Assembly: GCF_036946495.1 (NCBI RefSeq) | Contig: NZ_JAQIIX010000002.1 | Coordinates: 1,736,001-1,800,000, forward strand | Reading direction: 5' to 3' | Origin: Mycolicibacterium neoaurum | GTDB taxonomy: Bacteria > Actinomycetota > Actinomycetes > Mycobacteriales > Mycobacteriaceae | DNA: 64,000 nt | Part shown: positions 32,817 to 41,388 of the stretch, one piece after another | How the letters are laid out: each line of letters begins with the position of its first letter | Position numbering within the stretch: position 1 is the stretch's first letter | Program-made: the position numbers and the translations under genes | The notes under the pieces: generated by a model | The model's database searches: none | What the model saw: the letters and a program-made list of their open reading frames with translations, nothing else | What the model was told of the DNA's origin: nothing

Positions 32817-33485
32817 GTGCCCACAGCCCTGATCACCGGTGCGGGTGGCGGAATCGGATCGGCCATCGCCGATGCTCTCGCCCCGACCCACACCCTGCTG
32901 CTCGCCGGCCGACCGTCGGCGCGGCTCGATGCCGTCGCCGAGCGACTCGGGGCTCCCACCTGGCCTGTGGACCTGACGGTTCAGGAGTCCATCGAATCCG
33001 CCGCCGAGGTCCTCGCCGAGCTCGACGTGCTGGTGCACAACGCAGGCGTGCTCTATCCGGGCCCGGTGGCCGAGTCCACCGCCGAGCAGTGGCGGGCGAG
33101 CTTCGAGGTCAACGTCACCGGTGCGGTCGCGCTGACCCTGGCCCTGCTACCGGCGCTGCGGGCCGCGGGCGGGCATGTGGTGTTCATCAACTCCGGTGCC
33201 GGACAGAAGGTCTCGGCCAATATGGCGTCCTATTCGGCGAGCAAGTTCGCACTCCGTGCGTTCGCCGACTCGTTGCGGACCGACGAACCCACGCTGCGGG
33301 TCACCTCGGTGTTCCCGGGGCGCACCGATTCGGAGATGCAGCGCGACCTGGTCGCCTACGAGGGCAAGACCTACGATCCGGCCGCCTTCCTGAAGCCCGC
33401 CACGGTGGGTCTGTTGGTCGCCCAGGCGGTCAACGCGCCAAGGGACGGACACATCCACGAAGTCACGGTGCGTCCGAACCCGTGA
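32817..33485 (+). CDS. Short-chain dehydrogenase/reductase
   Basis: A 222-residue SDR. The cofactor loop TALITGAGGGIGSAIADAL (TGxxxGxG) is at the N-terminus. LDVLVHNAGVLYPG carries the NAG motif. The active site is HVVFINSGAGQK (Ser) and MASYSASKFALRAFADSL (YxxxK). FPGRTDSEMQRDL follows, as in classical SDRs. NADPH is suggested by the Arg in LLLAGRPSAR. The substrate is unknown. The GTG at 32817 is set by the leaderless -10 box. The gene ends inside a bidirectional hairpin shared with the convergent dehydrogenase gene. Confidence 0.87.
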   Translation: MPTALITGAGGGIGSAIADALAPTHTLLLAGRPSARLDAVAERLGAPTWPVDLTVQESIESAAEVLAELDVLVHNAGVLYPGPVAESTAEQWRASFEVNVTGAVALTLALLPALRAAGGHVVFINSGAGQKVSANMASYSASKFALRAFADSLRTDEPTLRVTSVFPGRTDSEMQRDLVAYEGKTYDPAAFLKPATVGLLVAQAVNAPRDGHIHEVTVRPNP

Positions 33486-33532
33486 TTTCGGCGCGCTCGC
33501 GCTCGGTGAGCGAGCGTGAGCGCGCCGAAATC
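33484..33532. terminator. Bidirectional terminator between SDR and dehydrogenase genes
   Basis: GATTTCGGCGCGCTC (33484-33498) pairs exactly with 33518-33532. The 19-nt interior can form a smaller stem (GCTC/GAGC). It starts in the SDR stop codon and ends 6 nt before the stop of the gene on the other strand. Confidence 0.75.
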
Positions 33533-33537
33533 GCACG

Positions 33538-34752
33538 CTAGGCCGGCACCATCCCGTGCGGATCGAGCACGAACTTCTGCGCGACACCCGAATCGAACGC
33601 GGCATAGCCGTCGGGCGCGTCCTCCAGGCCGATCACCGTCGCATTCACCGCATCGGCGATATGTGCCTTGTCGTGCAGGATGCTCATCATCAGGCCGCGG
33701 TTGTACTTCAGAACCGGGCACTGGCCGGTGTAGAAACTGTGGCTCTTGGCCCAACCGAGGCCGAGCCGGACCTTCAACGTGCCGTGCTTGGCGTCCTCAT
33801 CGGTGCCGCCTGGGTCACCGGTGACGTACAGACCGGGAATGCCCAGCGATCCGCCGGCCCTGGTCACATTCATGATCGAGTTCAGCACCGCGGCGGGCTG
33901 CTCACCGGCATCATGGCCGTGCCCGCTCGCCTCGAAGCCCACCGCATCCACCGCGCAGTCGACCTCGTCGGTGTGCAGGATCTCGGCGATCTGCTCCTCG
34001 AGGGTGGCATCGGCGCTGATGTCGACGGTCTCACAGCCGAACGACCGGGCCTGGGCCAGTCGGTCCGCGTTGAGGTCACCGACGATCACCACCGCCGCCC
34101 CCAGCAGATGCGCCGAGTACGCGGCGGCCAGCCCGACCGGGCCCGCGCCCGCGACGTAGACCGTCGATCCGGTGGTGACACCGGCGGTCTTGGCGCCGTG
34201 ATATCCGGTCGGGAAGATGTCCGAGAGCATGGTCAGATCGCGGATCTTGGCAAGCGCGGCATCACGATCCGGGAACTTCAGCAGGTTGAAGTCCGCGAAG
34301 GGCACCATCACGTAATCGGCCTGGCCACCGAGCCAGCCGCCCATGTCGACGTATCCGTATGCCGATCCGGCCCGTGCCGGGTTGACGTTCAGACAGATGC
34401 CGGTCTGTCCCTCGCGGCAGTTCCGGCAACGCCCGCATGCGATGTTGAACGGCACCGAGCAGATATCCCCGACTTCGAGAAACTGTACGTCGGAACCCTT
34501 CTCGACGACCTCGCCGGTGATCTCATGGCCGAGGGTCTGGCCGACGGGCGCAGTGGTGCGGCCGCGGACCATGTGCTGATCGGAGCCGCAGATGTTGGTC
34601 GATACACACTTCAGGATGACCGCGTGGTCGGCCTTGCGGCTCATTCCCATCGCGCTCGCGACCTCGGCGGGTACCTCGAGTTTGGGATAGGGCAGGGTCT
34701 CGACGGCGACCTGGCCGGGCCCCTTGTAGACGACGATCCGGTTGTCCGACAT
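33538..34752 (-). CDS. fdhA: Zinc-dependent alcohol dehydrogenase, glutathione-independent formaldehyde dehydrogenase type
   Basis: A 404-residue MDR dehydrogenase resembling the glutathione-independent formaldehyde dehydrogenase of Pseudomonas putida (about 400 residues). Catalytic zinc ligands are in STNICGSDQHMVRGRT (Cys) and TLGHEITGEVVEKGSD (His-Glu). The structural zinc lobe is CGRCRNCREGQTGIC. The NAD loop is VYVAGAGPVGLAAAYSAHLL. The long insertion SILHDKAHIADAV and GWLGGQADYVMVPFADFNLL fit FdhA. It probably oxidises formaldehyde or a related aldehyde with tightly bound NAD. Start is the ATG at 34752 with TTGGAG upstream; the frame extends 36 codons further without support. Confidence 0.85.
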   Translation of the reverse strand: MSDNRIVVYKGPGQVAVETLPYPKLEVPAEVASAMGMSRKADHAVILKCVSTNICGSDQHMVRGRTTAPVGQTLGHEITGEVVEKGSDVQFLEVGDICSVPFNIACGRCRNCREGQTGICLNVNPARAGSAYGYVDMGGWLGGQADYVMVPFADFNLLKFPDRDAALAKIRDLTMLSDIFPTGYHGAKTAGVTTGSTVYVAGAGPVGLAAAYSAHLLGAAVVIVGDLNADRLAQARSFGCETVDISADATLEEQIAEILHTDEVDCAVDAVGFEASGHGHDAGEQPAAVLNSIMNVTRAGGSLGIPGLYVTGDPGGTDEDAKHGTLKVRLGLGWAKSHSFYTGQCPVLKYNRGLMMSILHDKAHIADAVNATVIGLEDAPDGYAAFDSGVAQKFVLDPHGMVPA

Positions 34753-34936
34753 TGCGCGCTCCAAACCGGGCCGCCATATACGGTAAAACGTTCTCACAGA
34801 CGGGATCTCCGCCGCCACGCTGCGGCCCTGTGACCAGTATCCGTACGCCGGTATGCACAAAGCGCCATATGTGCCGACCGCCGCCGGAAACTAGACCAAC
34901 GGTGGGGATGGAACCCCACCGTTGGTCGGGGATCGC

Positions 34937-37783
34937 TCAGACGACCAGGTTGACCAGCTTGCCGGGAACCACGATCACCTTCTTGGGTGTGGCGCCGTCG
35001 AGGAAGGCCAGCACCTTCTCGTCGGCGCGCGCGGCCGCCTCCAGGGCTGCCCTGTCCGCATCGGCGGCGACGGTGATCTTGCCGCGCACCTTGCCGTTGA
35101 CCTGGACCGGCAATTCGATGGTGTCATCGACCAGATAGCGCTCGTCGGCGATGGGGAAGGGCCCGTGCGCCAGCGATCCGTCGTGACCCAGCCGCCGCCA
35201 CAGTTCCTCGGCCAGGTGCGGGGCCAACGGCGCGACCATCAGGACCAGCGGCTCTATTGCCGCCCGCGCCGTCACCGCGGCCTTGGTGATGTGGTTGGTG
35301 TACTCGATCAGCTTGGCCGCCGCCGTGTTGTTGCGCAGCGCCGCATAGTCTTCGGCGACACCCGCGATGGCCTTGTTCAGCGCGCGCAGCGTCTCGTCAC
35401 CGACCTGCTCGTCGGTGACCCGCACCGCGCCGGTCGACTCGTCGATGACGGCCCGCCACACCCGCTGCAGGAACCGATGCGCCCCGACGACATCCTTGGT
35501 CGCCCAGGGACGCGAGGCCTCCAGCGGTCCCATCGACATCTCGTAGACGCGCAAGGTGTCGGCGCCGTACTCGTCGCAGATCTCGTCCGGGGACACCGAG
35601 TTCTTCAGCGATTTGCCGATCTTGCCGAACTCCTGGTTGACCTCGATCTCGCCCTCGGGAGCCGGGTAGAAGAACCTGCCATCGCGCTCGACGACCTCGG
35701 CCGCGGGTACATAGGAACCCCGGGCATCGGTATAGGCGAACGCCTGGATGTAGCCCTGATTGACCAGGCGGCGGTACGGCTCGGAAGAGCTGACATGGCC
35801 GAGATCGAAGAGCACCTTGTGCCAGAACCGGGAGTACAGCAGGTGCAGCACCGCATGCTCGACACCGCCGACGTACAGGTCCACACCGCCGGGATCCTGC
35901 GGACCGTGGATCTCCGGCCGCGGTCCCATCCAATAGGCCTCGTTCTCCTTGGCGCAGAACGCTTCCGAGTTATGCGGATCGGCATAGCGCAGCTCGTACC
36001 ACGAGCTGCCCGCCCACTGCGGCATGACGTTGGTGTCCCTGGTGTAGGCCTGCAATCCGTCGCCCAGATCGAGGTCCACGTGCACCCACTCGGTGGCCTT
36101 ACCCAGCGGCGGCGAGGGCTCGCTGTCGGCATCGTCGGGATCGAACATCACCGGCGCGTAGTCCTGGATGTCCGGAAGCTCCACCGGCAGAGCCGATTCC
36201 GGGAGCGGGTGGGCCCGGCCGTCGGCGTCGTAGACGATGGGGAACGGCTCACCCCAGTACCGCTGCCGCGCGAAGAGCCAGTCCCGCAGCTTGTACTCGA
36301 CCCGGGCGCGCCCGGTGCCCTCGGCTTCCAGTCTGGCGATGATCGCCTCCTTGGCCGCCGCGACCGTCAACCCGTCCAGCTCGCCGGAGTTCACCATCAC
36401 ACCGTCGCCGCTGTAGGCCGCCTGGGTGACGTCGCCGCCGGCCACAACCTCGATGATGGGCAGCCCGAACGCACCTGCGAACTCCCAGTCGCGCTGGTCA
36501 CCGGAGGGCACCGCCATGATGGCGCCGGTGCCGTAGCCGGCCAGCACGTAGTCGGCGATGAACACCGGAACCTGAGCCCCGTTCACCGGATTGGTGGCAT
36601 AGGCCCCGGTGAAGACGCCGGTCTTGGATTTGTTCTCCTGCCGCTCCAGGTCGGACTTGGCCGCGATATCGGAGCGGTAGGCCGCGATCGCCTCGGCCGG
36701 GGTCGCGCCGCCGTAGGTCCACCGGTCGTCGGTGCCGTCGGGCCAGGCGGCGGCGGTCAACGCGTCGACGAGCTCGTGCTCGGGGGCCAGCACCAGGTAG
36801 GTCGCGCCGTAGAGGGTATCGGGCCGGGTGGTGAACACCTCGATGGCGCCGGCGGCCGTGCCGAATCGGACCTGGGCGCCGACGGAGCGGCCGATCCAGT
36901 TGCGCTGCATGGCCTTGACCTTGTCGGGCCAGTCCAACACGTCCAGGTCGTCGAGCAGCCGGTCGGAATAAGCGGTGATGCGCATCATCCACTGCCGCAA
37001 CCGCTTCCGGAACACCGGGAAGTTGCCGCGGTCGCTTCGGCCGTCGGAGGTGACCTCCTCGTTGGCCAGCACCGTGCCCAGGCCCGGGCACCAGTTGACC
37101 ACCGAGTCGGCGCGGTACACCAGCCGGTAGCCGTCGACGATATCGGCGCGCTCGGCTTTGGCCAGGTCGGCCCAGGCGCGACCGTCGGGCAGCGCACGGG
37201 TGCCGTCGGCGAACTCCTCGATCAACTCCTCGATGCGGCGCGCACGCTTGAGCTCGGGGTCGAACCAGGCGTTGTAGATCTGCAGAAAGATCCACTGCGT
37301 CCACTTGTAGAAGTCGACATCGGTGGTGGAGAAGCTGCGCCGCGAATCGTGGCCCAGCCCGAGGCGGCCCAGCTGCCTGCGGAAGTTGACGATGTTGGCC
37401 TCGGTGCGGGTGCGCGGATGCGTACCGGTCTGCACGGCATACTGTTCGGCGGGCAGCCCGAAGGCGTCGAAACCCAAGGCGTGCAGGACATTCCGCCCGG
37501 TCATCCGGAAGTAGCGGGCGTAGACATCGGTGGCGATATAGCCCAGTGGGTGCCCGACGTGCAGGCCGTCCCCGGACGGATAGGGGAACATGTCCTGGAC
37601 GAACATCTTGTCCGCCGGGACGGCCGAACCATCGGTGGGCGCCAGCGATCCCACCGGGTTGGGCACGTGGAAGGTGCCCAGGCGCTGCCAGCGCTGTTGC
37701 CAGGCCAGCTCGATATCACCGGCCAGCGCGGCGGAGTAGCGGTGCTGCGGTGCGTCGGCGGGGTCGACGGAGGGATCTGTCAC
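34937..37783 (-). CDS. leuS: Leucyl-tRNA synthetase
   Basis: A 948-residue class I synthetase charging tRNA-Leu. The HIGH equivalent is YPSGDGLHVGHPLGYIATDV. The CP1 editing domain has EVFTTRPDTLYGATYLVLAP and YGTGAIMAVPSGDQRDWEFA. The KMSKS equivalent is GKIGKSLKNSVSPDEICDEY, the usual actinobacterial variant. The anticodon-binding helical domain and a C-terminal KKVIVVPGKLVNLVV tail follow. The GTG at 37783 is set by TACCCT 7 nt upstream; the frame stays open 94 codons further but that stretch lacks synthetase character. Divergent from mtc28. Confidence 0.97.
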   Translation of the reverse strand: MTDPSVDPADAPQHRYSAALAGDIELAWQQRWQRLGTFHVPNPVGSLAPTDGSAVPADKMFVQDMFPYPSGDGLHVGHPLGYIATDVYARYFRMTGRNVLHALGFDAFGLPAEQYAVQTGTHPRTRTEANIVNFRRQLGRLGLGHDSRRSFSTTDVDFYKWTQWIFLQIYNAWFDPELKRARRIEELIEEFADGTRALPDGRAWADLAKAERADIVDGYRLVYRADSVVNWCPGLGTVLANEEVTSDGRSDRGNFPVFRKRLRQWMMRITAYSDRLLDDLDVLDWPDKVKAMQRNWIGRSVGAQVRFGTAAGAIEVFTTRPDTLYGATYLVLAPEHELVDALTAAAWPDGTDDRWTYGGATPAEAIAAYRSDIAAKSDLERQENKSKTGVFTGAYATNPVNGAQVPVFIADYVLAGYGTGAIMAVPSGDQRDWEFAGAFGLPIIEVVAGGDVTQAAYSGDGVMVNSGELDGLTVAAAKEAIIARLEAEGTGRARVEYKLRDWLFARQRYWGEPFPIVYDADGRAHPLPESALPVELPDIQDYAPVMFDPDDADSEPSPPLGKATEWVHVDLDLGDGLQAYTRDTNVMPQWAGSSWYELRYADPHNSEAFCAKENEAYWMGPRPEIHGPQDPGGVDLYVGGVEHAVLHLLYSRFWHKVLFDLGHVSSSEPYRRLVNQGYIQAFAYTDARGSYVPAAEVVERDGRFFYPAPEGEIEVNQEFGKIGKSLKNSVSPDEICDEYGADTLRVYEMSMGPLEASRPWATKDVVGAHRFLQRVWRAVIDESTGAVRVTDEQVGDETLRALNKAIAGVAEDYAALRNNTAAAKLIEYTNHITKAAVTARAAIEPLVLMVAPLAPHLAEELWRRLGHDGSLAHGPFPIADERYLVDDTIELPVQVNGKVRGKITVAADADRAALEAAARADEKVLAFLDGATPKKVIVVPGKLVNLVV

Positions 37784-37790
37784 GTCGAAC

Positions 37791-37796
37791 AGGGTA
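37791..37796 (-). promoter_or_regulatory. Leaderless -10 box (TACCCT) of leuS
   Basis: On the minus strand TACCCT lies 7 nt before the GTG at 37783 and no Shine-Dalgarno is present. Confidence 0.5.
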
Positions 37797-37982
37797 TAAG
37801 CGCCGCTCGCGCGCCCTTCGGCCACGGGTTGATAAAGGTTGCGTTGCAGGGTGGTCAGAACCCGGTTGCAGCTCGGTCCCGACGCTGTCGAATGCCCCGC
37901 CGGCATGGTTACAGTCGGCCCCTGACCCGCCGGAATCGAATTCCCGCCACGCACCGAACGACCCGGAAGGACCGACGTCAGG

Positions 37983-38981
37983 ATGAACGAGCACGCGCGC
38001 CGCTGGCGGATTGTCATCGCCGGGACCGCCGCCGGCCTGGCCGGTGCGGTGAGCCTGGCCGCCACCCCCGCGAGCGCCGAGCCGCTGCCCCCTCATCCCG
38101 TGCCGCCGGCCCCGGTGACCGTCACCCAGACCGTCACGGTCGCGCCGCAAGCCGCTCCGTTGATCCCGGCCGCTGCCGCACCCGCCCAGCCGATCGCGGC
38201 GGGCAGCCCGGTCGCCCCGGCCGCCGTCCCCGCTGTTCCGGCAGCCCCCGGTGTGCCTGGTGCCGCCCCGCAGCTGGGCGCGGCGACCAGCACCGCGGCC
38301 ACCCCGCGACCGGTCTCGGTGCCGTTGACGCCGAATCCGTCTGGCACCATCCGCGACTACCTGACCAGCCAGAATGTGACGCTGGAGCCCCAGACCCCCG
38401 CCGGGTTCACCGCGCTGAACATCGTGCTGCCCCGGCCCACCGGCTGGACCCAGGTGCCCGATCCCAACGTTCCGGACGCCTTCGCCGTCATCGCCGACCG
38501 GGTCGGCGGTGACGGGCTGTACAGCAACAACGCGCAGGTCGTTGTCTACAAGCTCGTCGGGAACTTCGACCAGCGCGAGGCGATCCGGCACGGATTCGTC
38601 GACAGCCAGCAGTTGACGGCGTGGCGGGCGACCGGCGGATCGATCGCCGAGGTCGCCGGTGTGCCGACGTCGATCATCGAGGGCACCTACCGCGAGAACA
38701 ACATGACGCTGAACACCTCCCGGCGCCACATCATCGCGACCTCCGGTACCGACCGCTATCTGGTATCGCTGTCGGTCACCACCTCCGAATCGCAGTCCGT
38801 GGCCGCCGCGGATGCCACCGACGCGATCATCAACGGCTTCCGGGTCTCCGCACCCGCACCCGCGGCTCCTGCAGCTGCCGCGGCACCCGCCGCTGCGGCA
38901 CCGGTGGTCCCCGCGCCCGCGGCGGTCGCGCCCGCCGCCATCCCGGTCAGCCTCGGGACCGGGCCGGTCGTCCCCAACTAA
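37983..38981 (+). CDS. mtc28: Proline-rich secreted antigen Mtc28 (LpqN/LpqT family)
   Basis: A 332-residue secreted protein. Signal peptide at 1-32 (RRWRIVIAGTAAGLAGAVSL ending ATPASAE). A Pro/Ala/Val-rich low-complexity region (about 33-115) follows. The folded LpqN/LpqT domain (about 118-288) has GTIRDYLTSQNVTLEPQTPA, LPRPTGWTQVPDPNVPDAFA and GVPTSIIEGTYRENNMTLNT. An Ala/Pro-rich tail ends it. The order matches the M. tuberculosis 28-kDa proline-rich antigen (Rv0040c); LpqN-like proteins bind envelope transport partners. GGAAGGACC and CAGG precede the ATG. Divergent from leuS. Confidence 0.9.
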   Translation: MNEHARRWRIVIAGTAAGLAGAVSLAATPASAEPLPPHPVPPAPVTVTQTVTVAPQAAPLIPAAAAPAQPIAAGSPVAPAAVPAVPAAPGVPGAAPQLGAATSTAATPRPVSVPLTPNPSGTIRDYLTSQNVTLEPQTPAGFTALNIVLPRPTGWTQVPDPNVPDAFAVIADRVGGDGLYSNNAQVVVYKLVGNFDQREAIRHGFVDSQQLTAWRATGGSIAEVAGVPTSIIEGTYRENNMTLNTSRRHIIATSGTDRYLVSLSVTTSESQSVAAADATDAIINGFRVSAPAPAAPAAAAAPAAAAPVVPAPAAVAPAAIPVSLGTGPVVPN

Positions 38982-39002
38982 CACCGAAGCGCGTCCGCCT
39001 CG

Positions 39003-39008
39003 TATCCT
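39003..39008 (+). promoter_or_regulatory. Leaderless -10 box (TATCCT) of the small membrane protein gene
   Basis: TATCCT lies 6 nt before the ATG at 39015, with no Shine-Dalgarno between. Confidence 0.5.
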
Positions 39009-39014
39009 GAAGCC

Positions 39015-39371
39015 ATGCTTGTTGCCGCGGTCCTCTGCCTGGTCGTGGCCGTCGCCACCGCCGGCGCGGCTGTGTGGTCCTTGAAGCAACCCTTCGCCGA
39101 CGATCCCGTGCGTCAGGTGCTGCGTGCCGTGGCGCCGACACAGTTCGCCGCCGCCGCGATGCTCGCGGCTGGTGGTGCGGTGGCACTGGCCGCGCCGACC
39201 ATGGCCACGCTGCTGCTGCCCGTGTGTGTCATCGGCGCCATCGGGACGGTCGCCGCCGGTTGCTGGCAGGGCGCCAAGGTGGTGGCTCGCAAGGAGGCCG
39301 CCCAGGCCGCTGCCCGCGATGCCGGTGGGGGCTGTGCCGGCTCGTGCGCCTCATGCACGCTCTCGTGCTGA
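39015..39371 (+). CDS. Small transmembrane protein (Rv0039c-like)
   Basis: A 118-residue protein with three likely membrane segments: 2-22 (LVAAVLCLVVAVATAGAAVW), about 43-62 and about 63-83 (LLLPVCVIGAIGTVAAGCWQ). The cytoplasmic tail is short and ends in a Cys-rich motif, GGGCAGSCASCTLSC, with four Cys in the last 12 residues; these could bind a metal or be modified. No family function is known. Position between mtc28 and yqgE matches M. tuberculosis Rv0039c. It converges with yqgE, 11 nt apart. Confidence 0.75.
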   Translation: MLVAAVLCLVVAVATAGAAVWSLKQPFADDPVRQVLRAVAPTQFAAAAMLAAGGAVALAAPTMATLLLPVCVIGAIGTVAAGCWQGAKVVARKEAAQAAARDAGGGCAGSCASCTLSC

Positions 39372-39382
39372 GCGCCGTCAGG

Positions 39383-39988
39383 TCAGTTTCGGCTCAGGTC
39401 GATCGGATGGGTCGCGAGCATCGCCAGCGGTAGCGGTTGACGACGCAGCACCCGGGACCAGAGATCGACCCGCGGTTCGGCGAGCACATCCGAGGGCAAT
39501 GCCGAAAGCACGATCCAGTCGTCGCGCTCGATCTCGCCCTCGAGCTGTCCGACGGTCCAGCCCGAGTACCCGGCGAAGATCCGCACCCCCTCGACCACCG
39601 CGGCGATGTCCTCGGGATCGGAGTCCAGATCGACCATGCAGACCCGGCCCTGGACATGGCGCAATCCGGGCACCCCGGTGATGTCGACGCCGACCCGGAC
39701 GGTGGCCAGGCACAACGCGGAATCCCGCTTCACCGGGCCACCGACGAACATCGTCTTTGGCTTGATCGCCATCCCGGCCCACTGCGGCAGGACGTTGTAG
39801 ACCGCGGTCTCGCTCGGCCGGTTGAGCACTACACCCAGCGTGCCGCCCTCGTTGTGTTCGACGATGTAGATGACGGTGCGGCGGAATGTCGGTTCCAGCA
39901 GGTCGGTTTCGGCCAGCAGCAGCGTCCCCGCCCGCACCCGCGGTGCCGTCGGCGTCGGGTAATCCTCCGGTTCGTCGGGATGCGCCAT
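39383..39988 (-). CDS. YqgE/AlgH family protein (UPF0301)
   Basis: A 201-residue single-domain protein of the YqgE/AlgH family. Diagnostic blocks are RAGTLLLAETDLLEPTFRRT, VIYIVEHNEGGTLGVVLNRP, MFVGGPVKRDSALCL and VRIFAGYSGWTVGQLEGEIE, followed by DWIVLSALPSDVL. The family is widespread; its biochemical role is not settled. In M. tuberculosis this is Rv0038. It is convergent with the small membrane protein gene, and the 104-bp gap to the MFS gene holds divergent promoters. Confidence 0.9.
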   Translation of the reverse strand: MAHPDEPEDYPTPTAPRVRAGTLLLAETDLLEPTFRRTVIYIVEHNEGGTLGVVLNRPSETAVYNVLPQWAGMAIKPKTMFVGGPVKRDSALCLATVRVGVDITGVPGLRHVQGRVCMVDLDSDPEDIAAVVEGVRIFAGYSGWTVGQLEGEIERDDWIVLSALPSDVLAEPRVDLWSRVLRRQPLPLAMLATHPIDLSRN

Positions 39989-40092
39989 CGGTCAATCATG
40001 TCACCAGCACGGCGCCACGCTCACCGGCTCGCCGAGATATTTGTAGGGTGGATCGGGGTCATTACTCGCCGGCCCGGACAGGACCCGATCTG

Positions 40093-41379
40093 ATGACTGA
40101 CACCGGCTCTCCCGGGGGCACGTGGCACACGGTGCGCAGGCTGCCCGAATTCCGGCGGCTGCTCGAATTGCGGGCGGTCAGTCAGTTCGGGGACGGGTTG
40201 TTCCAGGCCGGATTGGCCGGCGCACTGCTGTTCAACCCGGAACGCGCCGCGCATCCGTGGGCCATCGCCGGGGCCTTCGCGGTGCTGTTCCTGCCGTACT
40301 CCGCACTCGGCCCGTTCGCCGGGGCTTTGTTGGACCGCTGGGACCGCCGCACCGTGCTCATCGGCGCCAATGCCGGACGGTTGCTGCTGATGCTCGCCGT
40401 CGGCGGGGCGCTGGCGGTCAGCTCGGGTGACCTGACGTTGCTGGCCGGTGCGCTGATCGTCAACGGGTTCACCCGGTTCGTCTCGTCCGGGCTTTCCGCG
40501 GCGCTACCGCACGTGGTGCCTCGCGATCACGTGTTGACCATGAACTCGGTGGCCACCGCGACCGGCGCGCTGGCGACTTTCCTCGGGGCGAACTTCATGC
40601 TGCTGCCACGCTGGCTGCTCGGGGCCGATGACGGCGGTGCCGCGGTGGTGATCTTCCTGGCCGCGATCCCGGTGGCGTTGTCCCTGGTGTTGTCGGTGCG
40701 GTTCGCCCCGCGCGCGCTGGGTCCGGATGACAGCGCTCGTGCCGTGCACGGGTCGGTGGCCTATGCGGTGTCCACCGGGTGGGTGCACGGCGCCCGGACG
40801 GTCGCCGCCGTGCCCACCGTCGCGGCGACCCTCAGCGGGCTGGCCGCGCATCGGATGGTGTTCGGGATCAACACCCTGCTGGTGTTGGTGATGGTGCGCC
40901 ACAGCGGCGATCAGGAGGTCGCCGGTCTCGGCCTCGGCACCGCGGTGCTGTTCGTCGCCGCGACGGGTACCGGATCGTTCCTGGCCACCGTGCTGACGCC
41001 CGCCGCGGTCGGGCGGTGGGGTCGTTACCGCACCGCCAACGGCGCCCTGGTGCTTGCGATGCTCATCCAGCTGCTGGCAGCGTGGCTGTACATGCCGGTG
41101 ATGATCGCCTGCGGGTTCGTCCTCGGCGCCGCCGGGCAGGTGGTGAAGTTGTGCGCGGACAGCGCGATGCAGATCGACGTCGACGATGCGTTGCGCGGGC
41201 ACGTGTTCACGGTGCAGGACGCGTTGTTCTGGGTGACCTTCGTGGCCGCCATCGCGCTGGCCGCGGCCCTGATCCCGACCGACGGCCGATCGGTAACCTT
41301 GGTGCTCCTCGGTTCCGTGCTCTACCTGGTGGGTCTGGCCGCACACGCCCGGCTCGGCAGGCGGAGCCGACCGGTCTAG
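40093..41379 (+). CDS. MFS transporter (Rv0037c-like)
   Basis: A 428-residue major facilitator with about 12 membrane segments. RLLELRAVSQFGDGLFQAGL forms the first helix. YSALGPFAGALLDRWDRRTV is the signature loop between helices 2 and 3 (G-x3-D-R-x-x-R-R). VMVRHSGDQEVAGLGLGTAV and GQVVKLCADSAMQIDVDDAL lie in the second half. It belongs to the MFS group related to macrolide-type efflux proteins; the substrate is unknown. The ATG at 40093 gives a standard N-terminus, whereas an upstream frame would add 69 unlikely residues. Its stop codon TAG is the first half of the next gene's -10 box. Confidence 0.87.
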   Translation: MTDTGSPGGTWHTVRRLPEFRRLLELRAVSQFGDGLFQAGLAGALLFNPERAAHPWAIAGAFAVLFLPYSALGPFAGALLDRWDRRTVLIGANAGRLLLMLAVGGALAVSSGDLTLLAGALIVNGFTRFVSSGLSAALPHVVPRDHVLTMNSVATATGALATFLGANFMLLPRWLLGADDGGAAVVIFLAAIPVALSLVLSVRFAPRALGPDDSARAVHGSVAYAVSTGWVHGARTVAAVPTVAATLSGLAAHRMVFGINTLLVLVMVRHSGDQEVAGLGLGTAVLFVAATGTGSFLATVLTPAAVGRWGRYRTANGALVLAMLIQLLAAWLYMPVMIACGFVLGAAGQVVKLCADSAMQIDVDDALRGHVFTVQDALFWVTFVAAIALAAALIPTDGRSVTLVLLGSVLYLVGLAAHARLGRRSRPV

Positions 41380-41382
41380 AGT
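41377..41382 (+). promoter_or_regulatory. Leaderless -10 box (TAGAGT) that contains the preceding stop codon
   Basis: TAGAGT lies 6 nt before the ATG at 41389; its first three bases are the stop codon of the MFS gene. Confidence 0.55.
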
Positions 41383-41388
41383 TCAGCC

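Noticed and set aside
37784..38065. N-terminal extension of leuS by 94 codons
   Set aside because: The extra residues lack synthetase similarity and overlap the mtc28 promoter and start; the leaderless GTG at 37783 fits better.
34922..38512. 1196-codon plus-strand open frame opposite leuS
   Set aside because: It is the antisense of leuS; its translation is Val/Gly/Asp/His-rich without motifs.
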